A DNA stretch of 64,000 nucleotides, taken from Diphasiastrum complanatum (taxonomy: Eukaryota > Streptophyta > Lycopodiopsida > Lycopodiales > Lycopodiaceae). This document shows, piece after piece, positions 34,596 through 50,100 of the stretch (position 1 is the stretch's first letter; each line of letters starts with the position of its first letter). A program made the translations under genes and the position numbers. The notes beneath the pieces are model-generated. The model was not told the DNA's origin. It made no database searches and worked only from the letters and a program-made list of their open reading frames with translations. The stretch is taken from positions 68,084,810-68,148,809 of the forward strand of contig CM055092.1 in NCBI GenBank assembly GCA_029204225.1, written 5' to 3'.

Positions 34596-34934
34596 TGCGA
34601 CAATAGCTTCTTTACAAACTCTATGCATCAAATGTGCATTCACTCCACAACTCCGCTCATCTGACCATCAACACATCAAATCGGCTATCCTTCTCTGAAT
34701 TTCCCGATCCCGATCCACTGACTGATCTCTAGACTGCTTGTTCTCTGCACATTCACAAACGGCTCTCCCTCAACTCACCAACTCCTCCTCCCTCTTTTCA
34801 ATCTCTTCTCTATTTTACCCGCCATTCAGTTTCTTGGCTGTCACTTTCTACACATGAATATCGTTTTCATTTTAGCTCTGCACTCTCATGTCACATCCAA
34901 CTAACTCTCATGTAACTAACTAGTTTGTCCTCAA
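34596..34934. repeat. Right terminal direct repeat of the gag-protease unit
   Basis: Copy of 32,395-32,740 with point differences and small indels. Its left edge meets gag coding sequence (GACCAACTCTTC on the minus strand) instead of a leader. The first bases inside read TGGACCAACTC on the minus strand, which looks like a primer-binding site but is explained by the gag codons. Confidence 0.75.
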
Positions 34935-35094
34935 CAAAACAAAGAAGAAAAGTCTCGATAAAAACGAGAGAACAAAGAATGAAACAAATAGAAGCATCTA
35001 GTAGATTGCTGCAAACGTCTAATGAGGAAATCAAAAATAAAAGCCACGCAAACACACATACACACACACAACTTTTTTTTATCTTACACACACC

Positions 35095-35362
<268 letters not shown>

Positions 35363-35494
35363 ACAACTCAGTCTATTTATTATTCTTACATAAATCAAAG
35401 TGAAATTCAACTTATAAATCACAAAATTTATAAATCTTTGACATTCCACATGTATGGTTTTTTTTTTCATTCACACAATATCTCTATTTTCCTA

Positions 35495-35740
<246 letters not shown>

Positions 35741-36239
35741 TCAAAATCAAAATTTAAAATCAATACCAATCTTAACAAATGAGATCTCAATAATTGCTTT
35801 GATCAAACTCCAGTCGATCTCCAATCACTCTCCAATTGCCTTTAGTAACTATCCAACTGCCTCTAGTTGCACTCTACAAAATGCATTTGTGATGGGAAGG
35901 AAAACAAAAATGGGGTTGAAATCCAATATCTTTCTTATCTGTTATAATCGAACTACCAAATCATCAAGCCATCGCAAAATAAATGTCTCATGGCTGGCAA
36001 CTATGTTGGACTGGATTTTGACACATAAGTCATTTGTCGGATTCCAACAAACACTCTAAAATTGTATTTGCACGTTGTGTCAAAAGTTGCCAAAGTTGGA
36101 TTACAAACTTGCAATAGTTCTATTAGATTTCCATGTGTCAAATCTCGATAGATTATGATTTTTTTTATATCCATCAGGAGTAGATGTTGAAATCCACAAG
36201 TCTTGTAGTAGTGGATGATATATATTAGTATCATAAGTT
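35741..36239. other. No gene seen
   Basis: AT-rich DNA without recognised motifs between the CT arrays and the gypsy relic. Confidence 0.4.
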
Positions 36240-37870
36240 CATCAATTGCAAAGTGGGAATGAAGAGTTTGGACTCTTATCTCCAAGATTTTAAGAATTTA
36301 TGGAATAAGATTCCATTATTCGATTCTAAATTTGCTCTCTGGTAGTTTATCCTAGGTAAGTTATTAGGACAAATGTAGGCAAAATGTGGTTCAATCTTTC
36401 GATGATATTGTACAAATCACGAAATCCTATGATTCCATAATGGTGGCACCCAAAAATTAATTTCAAGCTAATGTATTGACATCCAAACCAAAGAAAGGAA
36501 AGATACAAGTTTGTGAGAAAACTCAGATCATATACTTTGACAAGCTTGATTAAATGGCATCAGAAGGTAAGCATAAGAAACAAATGTCTTAGAAAAAGAG
36601 CAAGAAAGCAAATCTTTTTTCTATTGACAATAAGCTTGGACATATTATGAAATTCTATCAAGAATGAAATTTAATCATTACTAAAGTAATTGAAATGCTA
36701 GGTAATGAAAATCTAATATAGAAATTGACTTGATAGATTTTGAGTGTGAATGTTTCTTAGTCATTAATTCTTGTCTTGTGTAGAAACTCGACCAAAAACT
36801 GAAGCCAACAATCATAAATATAAAGTATATATATTTTCAAGAGCAGAGTTGGAGACTTGAGAAGTCAAAGTACCGAAGCTCCCAATTTTAATTCAAGACT
36901 ATTGATAATTGGTTGATTTTCATGTTTTAGATTTAGCACACATAGATATAATTCTAGGTCATAAATGGTCCTTTAAAAAATCTCATGATCTTGATTTTGA
37001 GAAGCATGCATTCTCATTTTGGGAGAAGATAAAGTAATCTTGTGTTTTGGAGACAGATATGTACCTCCATCTGAAATGGTTTTAAGAACTATGTAATGGA
37101 ATTTTTTGATTTTTGCAGATTTTTGGAAGGAGATTCTTTTTACTAAACAGTTCAAGTGTGATTTCTTTAATCATAAATGGGGATATCTTGGTCATAAGAT
37201 CACTAAAAAAGGGTTGAAGATAGACGAATATGAAATCAATGCAATGGTTGAGTGTCGACATCGCAATAGTTAGAGAAGTTAAGCCTTTCATGATTTTATA
37301 GTTTTCCTTTAAAGATCTATAGAAGACTATGCAAAAGTTGCAGTACCTCTTAATAATTTAACAAAAGGTAGAGTGAATAATAAGAAGAGGAGAGGTGAAT
37401 CTTGTCTGCCTATTGAATGGAATGAAGAATTGAACCAATGTTTTGAGAAACTCAAAAGTATGGTTGTTTTGACTCTTGTACTACAGCATATCCAAATTTG
37501 CCTTATGTTGTTACAACCGACTCAAGTGATTTGGCAATTGGAGTAGTTCTTTCACAAAATTATAGAGTGCTTGAGAGCAAAAAACTCACTGGATCTCAAT
37601 TGTGTTATACAACTCATGAGGAGTTATTTGTTGTGATTCATGCACTCAAAAATTGGAGGCATTATCTATATGGTAATCAACTTATATTGTATACAGATCA
37701 CAAACCTTTGAAATAAGTTTGCAATTAGCATGATCTAAGGGGTCATAAAGTTTGATGGGCTGAGCTATGCAATGATTTGACCATGAGATCCGATATGTCG
37801 TAGGCAGCTCTAACTAAGTTGCAGATGCTCTTCCTTGGATTGGTGAAGTACATAAACTTTCATTCACCCA
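36240..37870 (+). pseudogene. Ty3/gypsy RT and RNase H relic
   Basis: Plus-strand RT end KCDFF then GYLGHKITKKGLKID (about 37,150-37,230) matches the gypsy RT block before RNase H. After a shift, LTKG, then IEWNEELNQCFEKLKSM (37,340-37,460) leads into the 72-codon frame 37,498-37,716 with VVTTDSSDLAIGVVLSQ (catalytic Asp), THEELFVVIHALKNWRHYL (Glu) and LYTDHKPLK (Asp). A further degraded GHKVxWAELCNDLTMRSD block follows to about 37,830. Sequence from 36,240 to 37,100 probably holds gag and protease debris but is too decayed to assign. Confidence 0.65.

Positions 37871-40333
<2,463 letters not shown>

Positions 40334-40391
<58 letters not shown>
40334..40391. repeat. (CT)n microsatellite
   Basis: About 58 bp of perfect CT, then CGCTCTC. 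Confidence 0.95.
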
Positions 40392-40394
<3 letters not shown>

Positions 40395-40539
40395 CTCACA
40401 GATCATTATTTGGTTGAACTTCCATGAAGTTAGCTACACTAGTTCTTGTATGCAAAATATGCAAGAATTTAACTTGATTACTAGATGTCAAAAGATGTTC
40501 ATTTTGTATAACATTTGAAAAAAGACTTAATCAAAGTTA

Positions 40540-40695
40540 GAACCTTAACTAAAGTTCAAAACAATGTACTTTTCACTTTTCGCACATGAAAAGATCATCT
40601 AAATGGAGTGAACCTTAAACAAAGTGCAAAATAATGTTTTTCTCACTATCACACATGATAAGATCAACTAAATAGATTAAAAACCCTAACCAAAG
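40540..40695. repeat. Diverged tandem duplication, about 75-bp period
   Basis: The unit GAACCTTAA, AAAGTKCAAAAYAATG, CACATGAWAAGATCA, CTAAATRG occurs from about 40,541 and again from about 40,612. A partial third start (AACCAAAGTGCAAAG) lies near 40,690. Confidence 0.6.
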
Positions 40696-41099
40696 TGCAA
40701 AGTTTATATAGATATTGTGAGACTTTTGATCAAAATTCTCATGTCTAAAGTTAATAAAACGTGGACACATAACACCCGTGCTCGCAAAAAACTTACAACA
40801 CCTTAACAAGCTCATTTTTGAAATTACAAATTCACCTATTAAATTGAGTAGTTGTAGGTTTTTAAAGGCATGTAATAAAAATTGGTATTACTTTTTTTAC
40901 CTATTAAAAAAGAAACTTATAAGTTTTTAGCCTCCTTAAAAAACTTTTGTAATTTCTTTTTATTCTATGGGCTTTCCCTAAATGCCACATGTCATGACCC
41001 TAGGGCCTGGGCCTACACTTTCAACTTTTATTGCTCCTTAATGGCGTTGGCTACATGGCAGTGGAAGTAACTGCAACCTTGGAAGTTGGAAGAAAGGAA

Positions 41100-41899
41100 T
41101 GGATGCACGATTTCTAAATTTTCAACACTGCTCACGCTCAGTTGAAATTGTTGAAGACGTCGCATTCTTGATGATTTCTCAAAAATTCTCGCAAATCAGC
41201 ACTGGTGACTACAATAGTGGAGGGCTGAGATAGTGGGCTGGGCACTTGGAGTGGATTTAGGCATAAATTCATGAGCCACGAATCCCTTTAGCCTGAGCGA
41301 ATCAGTAGTAGCGAATTCCGGAGGCAGGCACTTGGAGTCTAGACTATGGACGGAGTAGTAGCGGAGGCAGTGGGCACTTGGAGTGAGCGCAAGCATTAGC
41401 ATAGGCAGTGAGTGGCTAGTTGGAGGTTGGACGCACCAGTGGGCACTTTGTTGGAGGTTATACTTTTCATAAATAAAAAAATCTAGAAACATTAGGTTAT
41501 TTAAGTGTTAAAACTAGGACCAATATGTTTTTTTAACTCGAGTTTAAAAGAAACTTACAAATTTCATAAGTAGTAGGTATTTTAGTAGGTTGAAAAAATG
41601 ATTTTTTGCGAGCACTACATAACACACATGGAATTTACATGTGGATATCCAATGATACGTCCTATGCACATTCCAGCAATGTGGAACCCATTATTGAGTA
41701 ATCCAAAAAATAAAAATAAAATAAAAAGTACAAAAAAGAAAATTGGCTCCAAATGCAAAAACTAGAGAAAACAGAAAAAAGAAACCTTGCGTGGCATTAC
41801 GTAGGGATAGGGGAATGGCCGACTGCCCTAGTCGGCAGGGGATGGGAGACGGGATAGTTGGAAGGTTCTGGAGAGTAGGCCGCCATCCTTGACATTAGG
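41100..41899. other. Intergenic stretch with GGGCACTTGGAGT repeats
   Basis: GGCACTTGGAGT occurs three times at about 41,239, 41,328 and 41,374, within a GC-richer patch of 41,200-41,460. The open minus-strand frame here is short and unrecognised. The rest up to 41,899 has no feature. Confidence 0.45.
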
Positions 41900-43152
41900 C
41901 TGCAGGGTGTGCATGTGGCCACGCCATATCTCTCTATTCATTGAAAAAAGAAACTCTCAGCTGTGCCATGTTGGAACTGGAACTGTCAATTTCTATCCTT
42001 GGCAAAATGACAAGGCTTCCATTTGCGGAGGCAATTGCTTGTGAAATTAGATGAGTGCGTCCAGCTTAACGCATGATCGACCCAGTATACGTTGTTGTTG
42101 TTGTTGTTTGCTGTTGTTTGCTCACCTGCATCCGCATCAATTTCCGAGACTAATTCTACGCTCAGACATTCCCTCCGGCTCCTCATCTTCAACTTTCCCT
42201 TCCACGACCTCTGTGAGCTTTCCACGGCTTCAGTAGTGTTGCCAGTTTCACGTACTACATCCCCCTATATTCTAGAGATTAGAGGTAACTTCCCGAATCT
42301 GATTGGGAGTCGCCTTTGAGCTTTGGCATGATCATCAGCTCCCTTTTGCATCTGGAGTCTCACTAGTCGCTCTCATATATGATCAGTATGCAAATCTTCA
42401 AGGGTAGCCGATGCTGGAAGCTGGAATTTTGATGGAAGAAAATGCCTGTTGACTTGTTGTTAGCAGATTTGTTTCCCTTATTTCTTTTTGTCCAGTTTGT
42501 CTGTTGAGAAAGGTTGAGACCCCATAGGAAAAGCCAGTCAGATCTATTAAACCATGTGTAAGTGCATTCCGATCTGAGATCTACACAAAAATCCATCTTT
42601 GATGCCGAAATGATCTAGGTTAAGGCTTCGCATTGTATGTGACGATCATAACTATTTTCTATAAGCCTAATTTGAGCTTACAGATGACATTATTTTGATC
42701 TATTTTCTATTTGAGCTATCCGCCACTGATCGTTATACCCTGGAGATGGGTGATGGTTACTTTCCACTCATCTTCTGATTTGTTGTCTTACGACATGGTG
42801 GCGTTGCCTCAAGACATGGAGCTTTTCTCCTTGTTTTGTGTGTGCGGAGTACGGTGAAGTTGCTAAATCTTCTGCCTTCTGAACTGGATGTTAACTCTAC
42901 AGCCTTGATTCATTATTTCAAATGAAAATTCTGGAATGCCATACAACTTCTGGAACCAGATTTTTTATTTTTTAAAAGTCCGTGTGCCTTATCGTGCATT
43001 AGCCTTCAGCCGGAGTCATTACACATGAATCTGAATTTCAAGATATTTCTCCAAAGGTCTTTCTTTTGCAGAAGAAAGTGTTTGGAGCACGATTGTTTCC
43101 AACTCACCAGCTGACTTCATGTTCCTCGTAGACGTGGGCTATCGTTAAAAAG
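41900..43152 (+). promoter_or_regulatory. Upstream region of the KANADI gene (promoter and 5' UTR, boundaries unknown)
   Basis: This 1.25 kb precedes the KANADI start codon. It contains a (TTG)n run at about 42,090-42,110 and pyrimidine-rich sequence near 42,160-42,210, as plant 5' leaders often do. No TATA box or transcription start can be fixed. A 5' UTR intron is possible. The short frames present look random. Confidence 0.4.
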
Positions 43153-44158
43153 ATGCACGGAAGACTGTCCATGAAGATCACTCCATTAGACTATTCTTAT
43201 CTCGGTCCAGATGATTCTCTTCAGATCAGTGCCCCTTGCAGCAAGCTTGAACGGAGCTGCCAGCAGGCCAGCGTTTCACAAGTAACTCAAGGTTTTGACA
43301 TCTGGAAGAGATTACAAAGTTCCAGCAGTTACTTAAGCGAGAACTCCAGCAGCTCATCAGGAGGGACTCCTAGAGAGAAGAGAAAGGGGTTGTCTACGGA
43401 GCTTTGCTTGTCCAGCTCCTCCTCTGACATTAACCTCAATGAACCTGAGGCCAAAAGGACCTTCGGCGGCATTCATCATCAAGAAGCACCCTCTCTACAA
43501 GGAATAAGGGACATAGTAGTCAAATCTTTGCCGGAGTCTTACCGCACGCAGAAGACGGCTGTGCATGATTTGCATTTCAGAAGCTTTCATGATGAAAGAT
43601 ATACAGAAGCGTGTACAGATGCCTTCTATTTTAAGAAGTTATCCCAGCATGCAGGATCTGGTGATGCTGCTTCACGTAAAGATCCAGTATCTTTTATGGC
43701 GAGCGATCAAACATCATACAGCTATAATATGATCCTTACACGTCGTTTGCAAGACGTCAACCAACCTGAACGTGTGGTTCTAGACCTAAGAAATGAGCCC
43801 TCTAGAGCACTGCGAAATGGGCGGATGGCCGAAGAAATTTTTACACATAGACAGGGATTCAGTATCCAGAATCTCAACAATTTCACACAATGCACTAACT
43901 TCAAATTTGCACCTCAGTTTCCTGACATGTTGCGAGGACGTCATAGTATTGGCAATTTGGTGGATAAGAATACCAACAATAATGTTCCTATCTCAAATTT
44001 TGTAAGAATGCCGCAAGAGCCTCAAAATGGCGGTCTACGTTCAAGATTATATCCCACCCTTGCAAAAAAAAGAAGCATGCGCGCACCCAGGATGAGGTGG
44101 ACGAGCTCACTGCATTCTCACTTTGTGCGTGCAGTGGAGGTACTGGGAGGACATGAAC
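43153..44158 (+). CDS. KAN: KANADI exon 1: N-terminal region and first half of GARP domain
   Basis: Codes residues 1-335 plus one base. It starts MHGRLSMKITPLD and includes Ser-rich tracts (residues 56-69 and 87-91). The exon ends inside the Arg codon of GGHER before a GTAAGT donor, the position where KANADI genes are conserved to split. Confidence 0.93.
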
Positions 44159-47100
44159 GTAAGTATTGTTGCATTATTGGATGTCTGAGGGCAAGATAAA
44201 TTAATAGATGGCCTCTTCCCATGGGAATGTCTTACCTCGATTGTTTCCTTATCTGTATTTGAGTTAAAGAGATTTGTTGGTTAAAGCTCAGTAGTCATAT
44301 ATTTATGTGATACAGCACAGTATTAGAATTGGCTTTCTATTTTACTTCTGTGATATTGGGGCCAGTTGACCTGCCACAACTACTCGGTATCATGGTTAAT
44401 GACTAAGCTACCCGCAATACAGATACTATGATAGAAAAGCTTAGCGTTATGACTTTAATGCTCTTTTAGTAACTTCGCTTTGATGCTCGAGGGGAATCAG
44501 TTTGAAAGCAGAAAATAAGAGACGTATAGGAAAGTTCGAACATCTTGTTTCAATCTTTTTAAACACAAATGAGGGCAATCAATCAGAGCCTCCTTTTAGT
44601 TTTATCTTCCTGACAAGCTCTCATTTTTTATCTCGATACCCAGGAGCAACGCCCAAGTCCGTACTAGAGCTTATGAACGTGAAAGACCTTACTCTGGCAC
44701 ATGTGAAGAGCCATTTACAGGTACTTTCAAATCGTTTGCTATCTAAAAGTTTACTAGTAGCACTCACCAGATTCAAATTGTCATGTATGTTCACTAGTGT
44801 ACTCTAGTCAGCCTGAAATTTGGAAGAACTCATTGTCTAAAAGACCTGAATTCACAAAATCGTTATCATCACATGTGTCAGCCTAGCTTGACTTAAGAGC
44901 TACTAGCGAATTTCAATCCAGGTCAATGACATAAGTGATCTTTGTTGTCCCGAAAAGGATTCTTTTATATATTGCAGTCAAAAAATTCCAGCTGAGCTCT
45001 GATAGAAAGAAAAGTTTTAGTCATAGACTTGTTTATTTAGTACGTTGCCTTTCAGTTAGCTTTGTCGAGTAAACCCAATCAATGTGGACTTGCTCAAGCA
45101 AACATTATTTGAACAATTTCTCTATAACATCCATCTCACAAAAATCAAAATGCTGCCGAGAATGGATGAGTGACGATATAGGCCTCTTTTGTCATCGATA
45201 TGCTACTGTCATTTGGCTGGAAAACGATTATTTTCGATTGACTGGATTCAATTGTGGTTTCAATTTAAAATATGTACTTGTCTTCATGCAGTAAGTCATG
45301 CTAGTAACAACTCTAACTCGAGGACACTATGGACAGCAAACGAAATATTTCAATATGGAGACTTTTGTTCGATACTAATTACTGATGTTTCTGTCCACAG
45401 ATGTATCGTACAATCCAGACAGCTGATAAACGGACTCCTTCTACTGGTTAGTCTCTTCTTGATACATCTGGCATCAGCGAGCAAATATGATCAATGTTTT
45501 TAAGTTCTAAGATATGAAAGCAAACAACGCATGTCCATCAAATTCTAGATCTGCAATATTGTACGCTGCAATGCTAAGAGTATGCTAATAAATTAGAGCT
45601 AATTCCACAACTGGGTTTCGCAGGCACCTCTGAATCAGAAACCAGCAAAAAGAGGGAATTTGTAAGTTTACAGACGGGTAAAGAGATTTCCCTAGACTCT
45701 CCAGCCTCGATGCGCAGCACACCAAACAGCACATGCTTTGACAATAAAGCAGAGATGTTTTTGCAAAGAATAAACGACATGCAAACTCAAAAACAACCCT
45801 TAAAAGCATGGCAAGCATCTCGTGATAGGTGAGTACGACTCTCTGTCAATACATTCGAGTATCTGGAAGGAGCAGCAATGCTACAATTAACGTTTAATAA
45901 CGTAATCTGATCATGATCGACGTTAATCATGTAAAATATGCTGTTAAATTGCGTGAAAATATAACAAAAGAAATGTAGCCATTCTAAACCAAAGAAATGT
46001 AGCGAATCAAACAAAAGAGATGAAATGTAGCGATTCTAAGAATGTGGCTGTACTCTCTATTACGTGAATATTTGTTTTTGTATATCGCAATGTTAAGAAC
46101 GTAGCAAGGTAACATCTAGCTAACTAGTGCAACTTTTTTGCAAGTCTTTGAAAGCCCACTTGAATCAGGCAATAATGTACTATGAACATTGAAAGCGGTC
46201 TAACGATCCCAGAGAGAGAGAGAGAGAGAGAGAGAGATCAGTGGATCGTTCGACGCGTGGATTCATATTATGATTCTCAACGGCACTCTTCGGCCCTCGA
46301 GATTGTAATTCACAGTTATTATTTCAGATGAGACTCGAAGTAGAAACTGCATTTGTTACATAACGTAAAAGAAGCAGGCTATAGGAAATAATCTCAAAGG
46401 AACAGAACTGTAACCACCTCCACAGGTTGTGACGGTGCCAAAGTTCTTCAGTACAGATATTCCGAAAGAATGACTTTTATTTTTTACTCTAAGAACGTTC
46501 TTGCTCATAGCTCCACCAGATTGTAGTGTTCGTATTTGGATTTACGATAGAGATTCGATACGTACAGAATTTAGTCCAGATTTTAGGAAGAGCGTTCTGA
46601 TAAGTTTTACTTAGAACTTCAGCTACTGCAGTCAATAGTACAGTTCTGTGATTCAAGCGTACTGATGACCTTTGACTAGAAGAAATTACGAACATACAAC
46701 GAGTTATCGTATCCCGCAAATATTGTCTACTAGATAATACATCTACAAAAGTGAAACCGTTATCAGTAGACTGCGAGTTATGTAAGGATCAGCTTATCGA
46801 CAATTGTAAGTAGGTCAACTACAAGACCGAGCTTTAAAGTCGTCAAGTAAAGCAAAGAAAACCTCAATGGAGGTCAGCGATCCACAACCTCTTTCGCTAG
46901 TCTCTAAGTTGTCAGCTTTGACATCTTTATCCACTAGTCCTTCAGGTTCCAAGCATTCGAAAATAAAATTCCCCAGTAAACCACATTACAGGTGAGCACT
47001 CCACAATCTCTTTCGCAAGTATCTAATCTCTCAGCTTTGGCATCGTTATCCGTTAAGCCTCCAGGCATGAACCATTCATAACCAGAATTCTCAAACTTCA

Positions 47101-50100
47101 AATTTTCATTCCATGTTCACTCAGAGCGGTTTACGAATCAGAAAAGCTATGATAGTTCTGAATACACCCTAACAGCTAGCTATCGTCTGATCATATATCT
47201 CGTAAAATGCTGAAAGGAAGCATATAATCTAGAAGTATCCTTAAAAGAAAAGAATTCCGAACATACACTTCACCTTTGTTGTAACATACACTGAATTGCT
47301 CACGTCAAGAAATACTGCCGCAGAGGAAAACGTCTAGTCAATCAAATCAGTACTGATAATTCTATGGGGCTATTAATTTTTCAGCAACTAACCGGATAAA
47401 TTATTGATGCGTGCAGTAGGATGCAGCGTAATGGGGATAAGATCACTGGAGAGATTTCGACGTGCAACTCATCTTGTGAGGAAACAAAGGTAAGAACTGT
47501 CCCTCAGCACATTGCTTTGATAAAGGATAGACTGAACTTTGTTATCTTCCGTCATCCTTATGTTCATCCTTATGTTCAATACATAAGGATGACTAAAGTT
47601 GTCATGATGATTTTCGATTATGTATCTACAAGGATTACTAGCTTGCAGCATAAGGTGCCATTCTTAGTCCTCTTTTGCATAGACAGCCCTGACATGTTGA
47701 AGGAAACAAAGTTGCTTGGCCTCATTTGATCAAACTCATTGATCATATTTTTCTCATGCCTGAAATGGTTGTCACGTCAAGGTTGTTCAAAATGGATCTG
47801 ATTAAAAGATTATAATTATGTATTTTATTAGACTAGCCTTCACTCTGATTTTTCACCTACACTTTCTTTGAAGGTTCCATAAAAAATACACTCCATTCTA
47901 AAAAGGTCTTATTAAAAAAAAGAGATATTTTCCTTGACCTATTCTACTTTCTGATGACTCCATCTCGTTATGGCAGTTTACTATGTTAGGATGGTCATTT
48001 TCAGTAGTAGAGATTAAACCTGGATGCTATAAATTTCAAAATTGAAATAGTCTTGTGAATGTGACATGGAACTGCCAATATCTTTTACACTTATTACTCA
48101 CATACCCATCCTTGTTGATAAGGGCATCCCTTATAAGAATTTCATACTAAGGCTTGATGATCAAAAACAATTATGGTAGGATACACAAATAGAGAAGATA
48201 ATGAGCAAATTTTGGGTTAGCAAGACATTATCACAATAATTGAGCATAAACTACGGTGATACTTGCAAGAGATTGGAGTTGAACTCTTGACCTTGAGGAT
48301 AGAAATGAAGATCCTAACCACGTCTACACTAAATCTATATGTAATTTTTTCATAACTCTAAAATTCCAAAACTTCTCATTCACAAAAGACAAAGTAAATA
48401 TATCATTATGATGCCAAATTTTCCACAACACTCCATTGTCTACCTTTCAGATCATGAAAGTATGTGTTTGATGCATGCAATCAATCTTGGATTCCGCTAA
48501 TGCTAAGCAATTTCAAGTGTTAAAAATAGAAGTACATGACATTGATGATCTTCTTTCATATCATGAGCACTTGGTTAACCCACAATGCTTCCTTTGTGTT
48601 TGTGTTGCTACCATGTACTCAACTTCATGAGTGCCAAAGTTTTTGAAGATTAATTTTCCATGATGTTAACATTCTCCTAGCATAAAAATTTTAATTATTA
48701 CTACATGTAGTATAAAAACCTCCATCGAGGATCATAGACTAGGATGTTGAATCCATAGAACAATAGGGTCAAAACAGATGGTGGACAAACCACCCAACCA
48801 AACCTAGATCTTGCGGATCTAGCCCCCAAGCTATGATACCAATCAATGCTCAATAGGAGAGATGTCACTCCGGCAGCATACTGCTACCATTGCCACAACC
48901 AGGCATACACTAGTGAGAGCCCAATGGGTATACTTATACCCTCCATGGCCCATCATGCACCACTAGTAGTGCACTGTGACACCTCACTAGACACCTTTGT
49001 AGCCTAACTGGGCCACGTCATCTAGTTCCCCTATGATTCACTGATAGACCCATAATAATCCACCATCACGAGTTTTGGGCCTCCAACCATTAATTATGAC
49101 CATATGCACATGAGGGCCCCAAATTACCCCTCATAATCATAATTAACTTACGGGTTGAGGTAGGCCTATTGACCTCTAGTGGGATAATTATCTCAGATTA
49201 GTCGTGGGCATGACATGTAGATTCATTTAAATCCATATTTATTGCCTGATTACTTTGTTGGTTTCATATTTTCTCTCACTAAATCATATTTCCATATCTA
49301 ATACGTCTCTTATGTGCCTTACTATTCTCTTGAATGCTTTCAAATGTTGTGGACCTAAATCAATCAGAAGTCAATCATTAGACCCAATGGAAAAGCCAGA
49401 TGTTCAAATAGGCTATTTCTACCTACAATCATGATCAATCAACATGATCTAAGATGTAAAGGAGAAGATTTATCCTCTCTATGATGGGGCCAATAGTAAC
49501 ATACTTTTGATAGAAAGTAGGTTTAGATCATGGAGTGAGTGTGATATATACATTGGGATGGTTCAAGTAGGGAACTAACCTTGGGTCTTTGCTTACTAAT
49601 GATGACATTTTCAGAATCTAAATTGCTTTGAGAAATCTTATGAATTTACAAAGGGATATGGCTTTATTACTTGAGCTTAAATAAAAATAAAATCACCATT
49701 TTGTATGAGATTGTGGATCTTCTATTGGATGTAGTGACAACTAGCCTAGTTTGCAATCAAATCCAATTATAGGTGTCATCCATTGGATGATGTGAATGTG
49801 GTGAATCTAGATATCTAGAGGCTAGGCTTACAAACATTTACCATATCTGGATAGATTAAAGTTGATAGTATTTTTAGGAAGAATCAAAGGAAGTGAGACA
49901 TTGGCTTTTCACAAAGTCAATTTATACACAAGCATCATATATATTTTTTCAATGTGTAATTTTTTTAAAATCTTTTGGTATTTTGAAATAAAAAGAAATT
50001 GACTTGATCCTCCTAGTCTATCTGTATTTGGGCAATGAGAAAACAATTCATAAGATAAAAGAATTTGTAAATTGAATATAAATGCAAATCTCTCAATGCT

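Larger units (their letters stand above)
32395..34934 (-). mobile_element. Gag-protease retroelement unit with terminal direct repeats (Ty3/gypsy-like)
   Basis: Two direct repeats of about 340 bp (32,395-32,740 and 34,596-34,934) flank a minus-strand gag with several zinc knuckles and a retroviral-type protease. No integrase, RT or RNase H lies between them. Both repeats start TG and end near CCTCAAC. Gag of this kind (KMKEK followed by a LTERMLIxWFIVSLPKRIRRELKP stretch) is typical of Ty3/gypsy. The right repeat abuts the middle of gag, so either the element lost its leader or it is a rearranged non-autonomous unit of the TR-GAG type. Confidence 0.6.

Noticed and set aside
44502-44807. Independent small gene at 44,502-44,807
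   Set aside because: It is a read-through of KANADI exon 2 with intron sequence on both sides.
46810-46991. Extra KANADI exon in intron 4
   Set aside because: Every possible acceptor leaves two bases before the open frame, which does not fit the phase left by exon 4.
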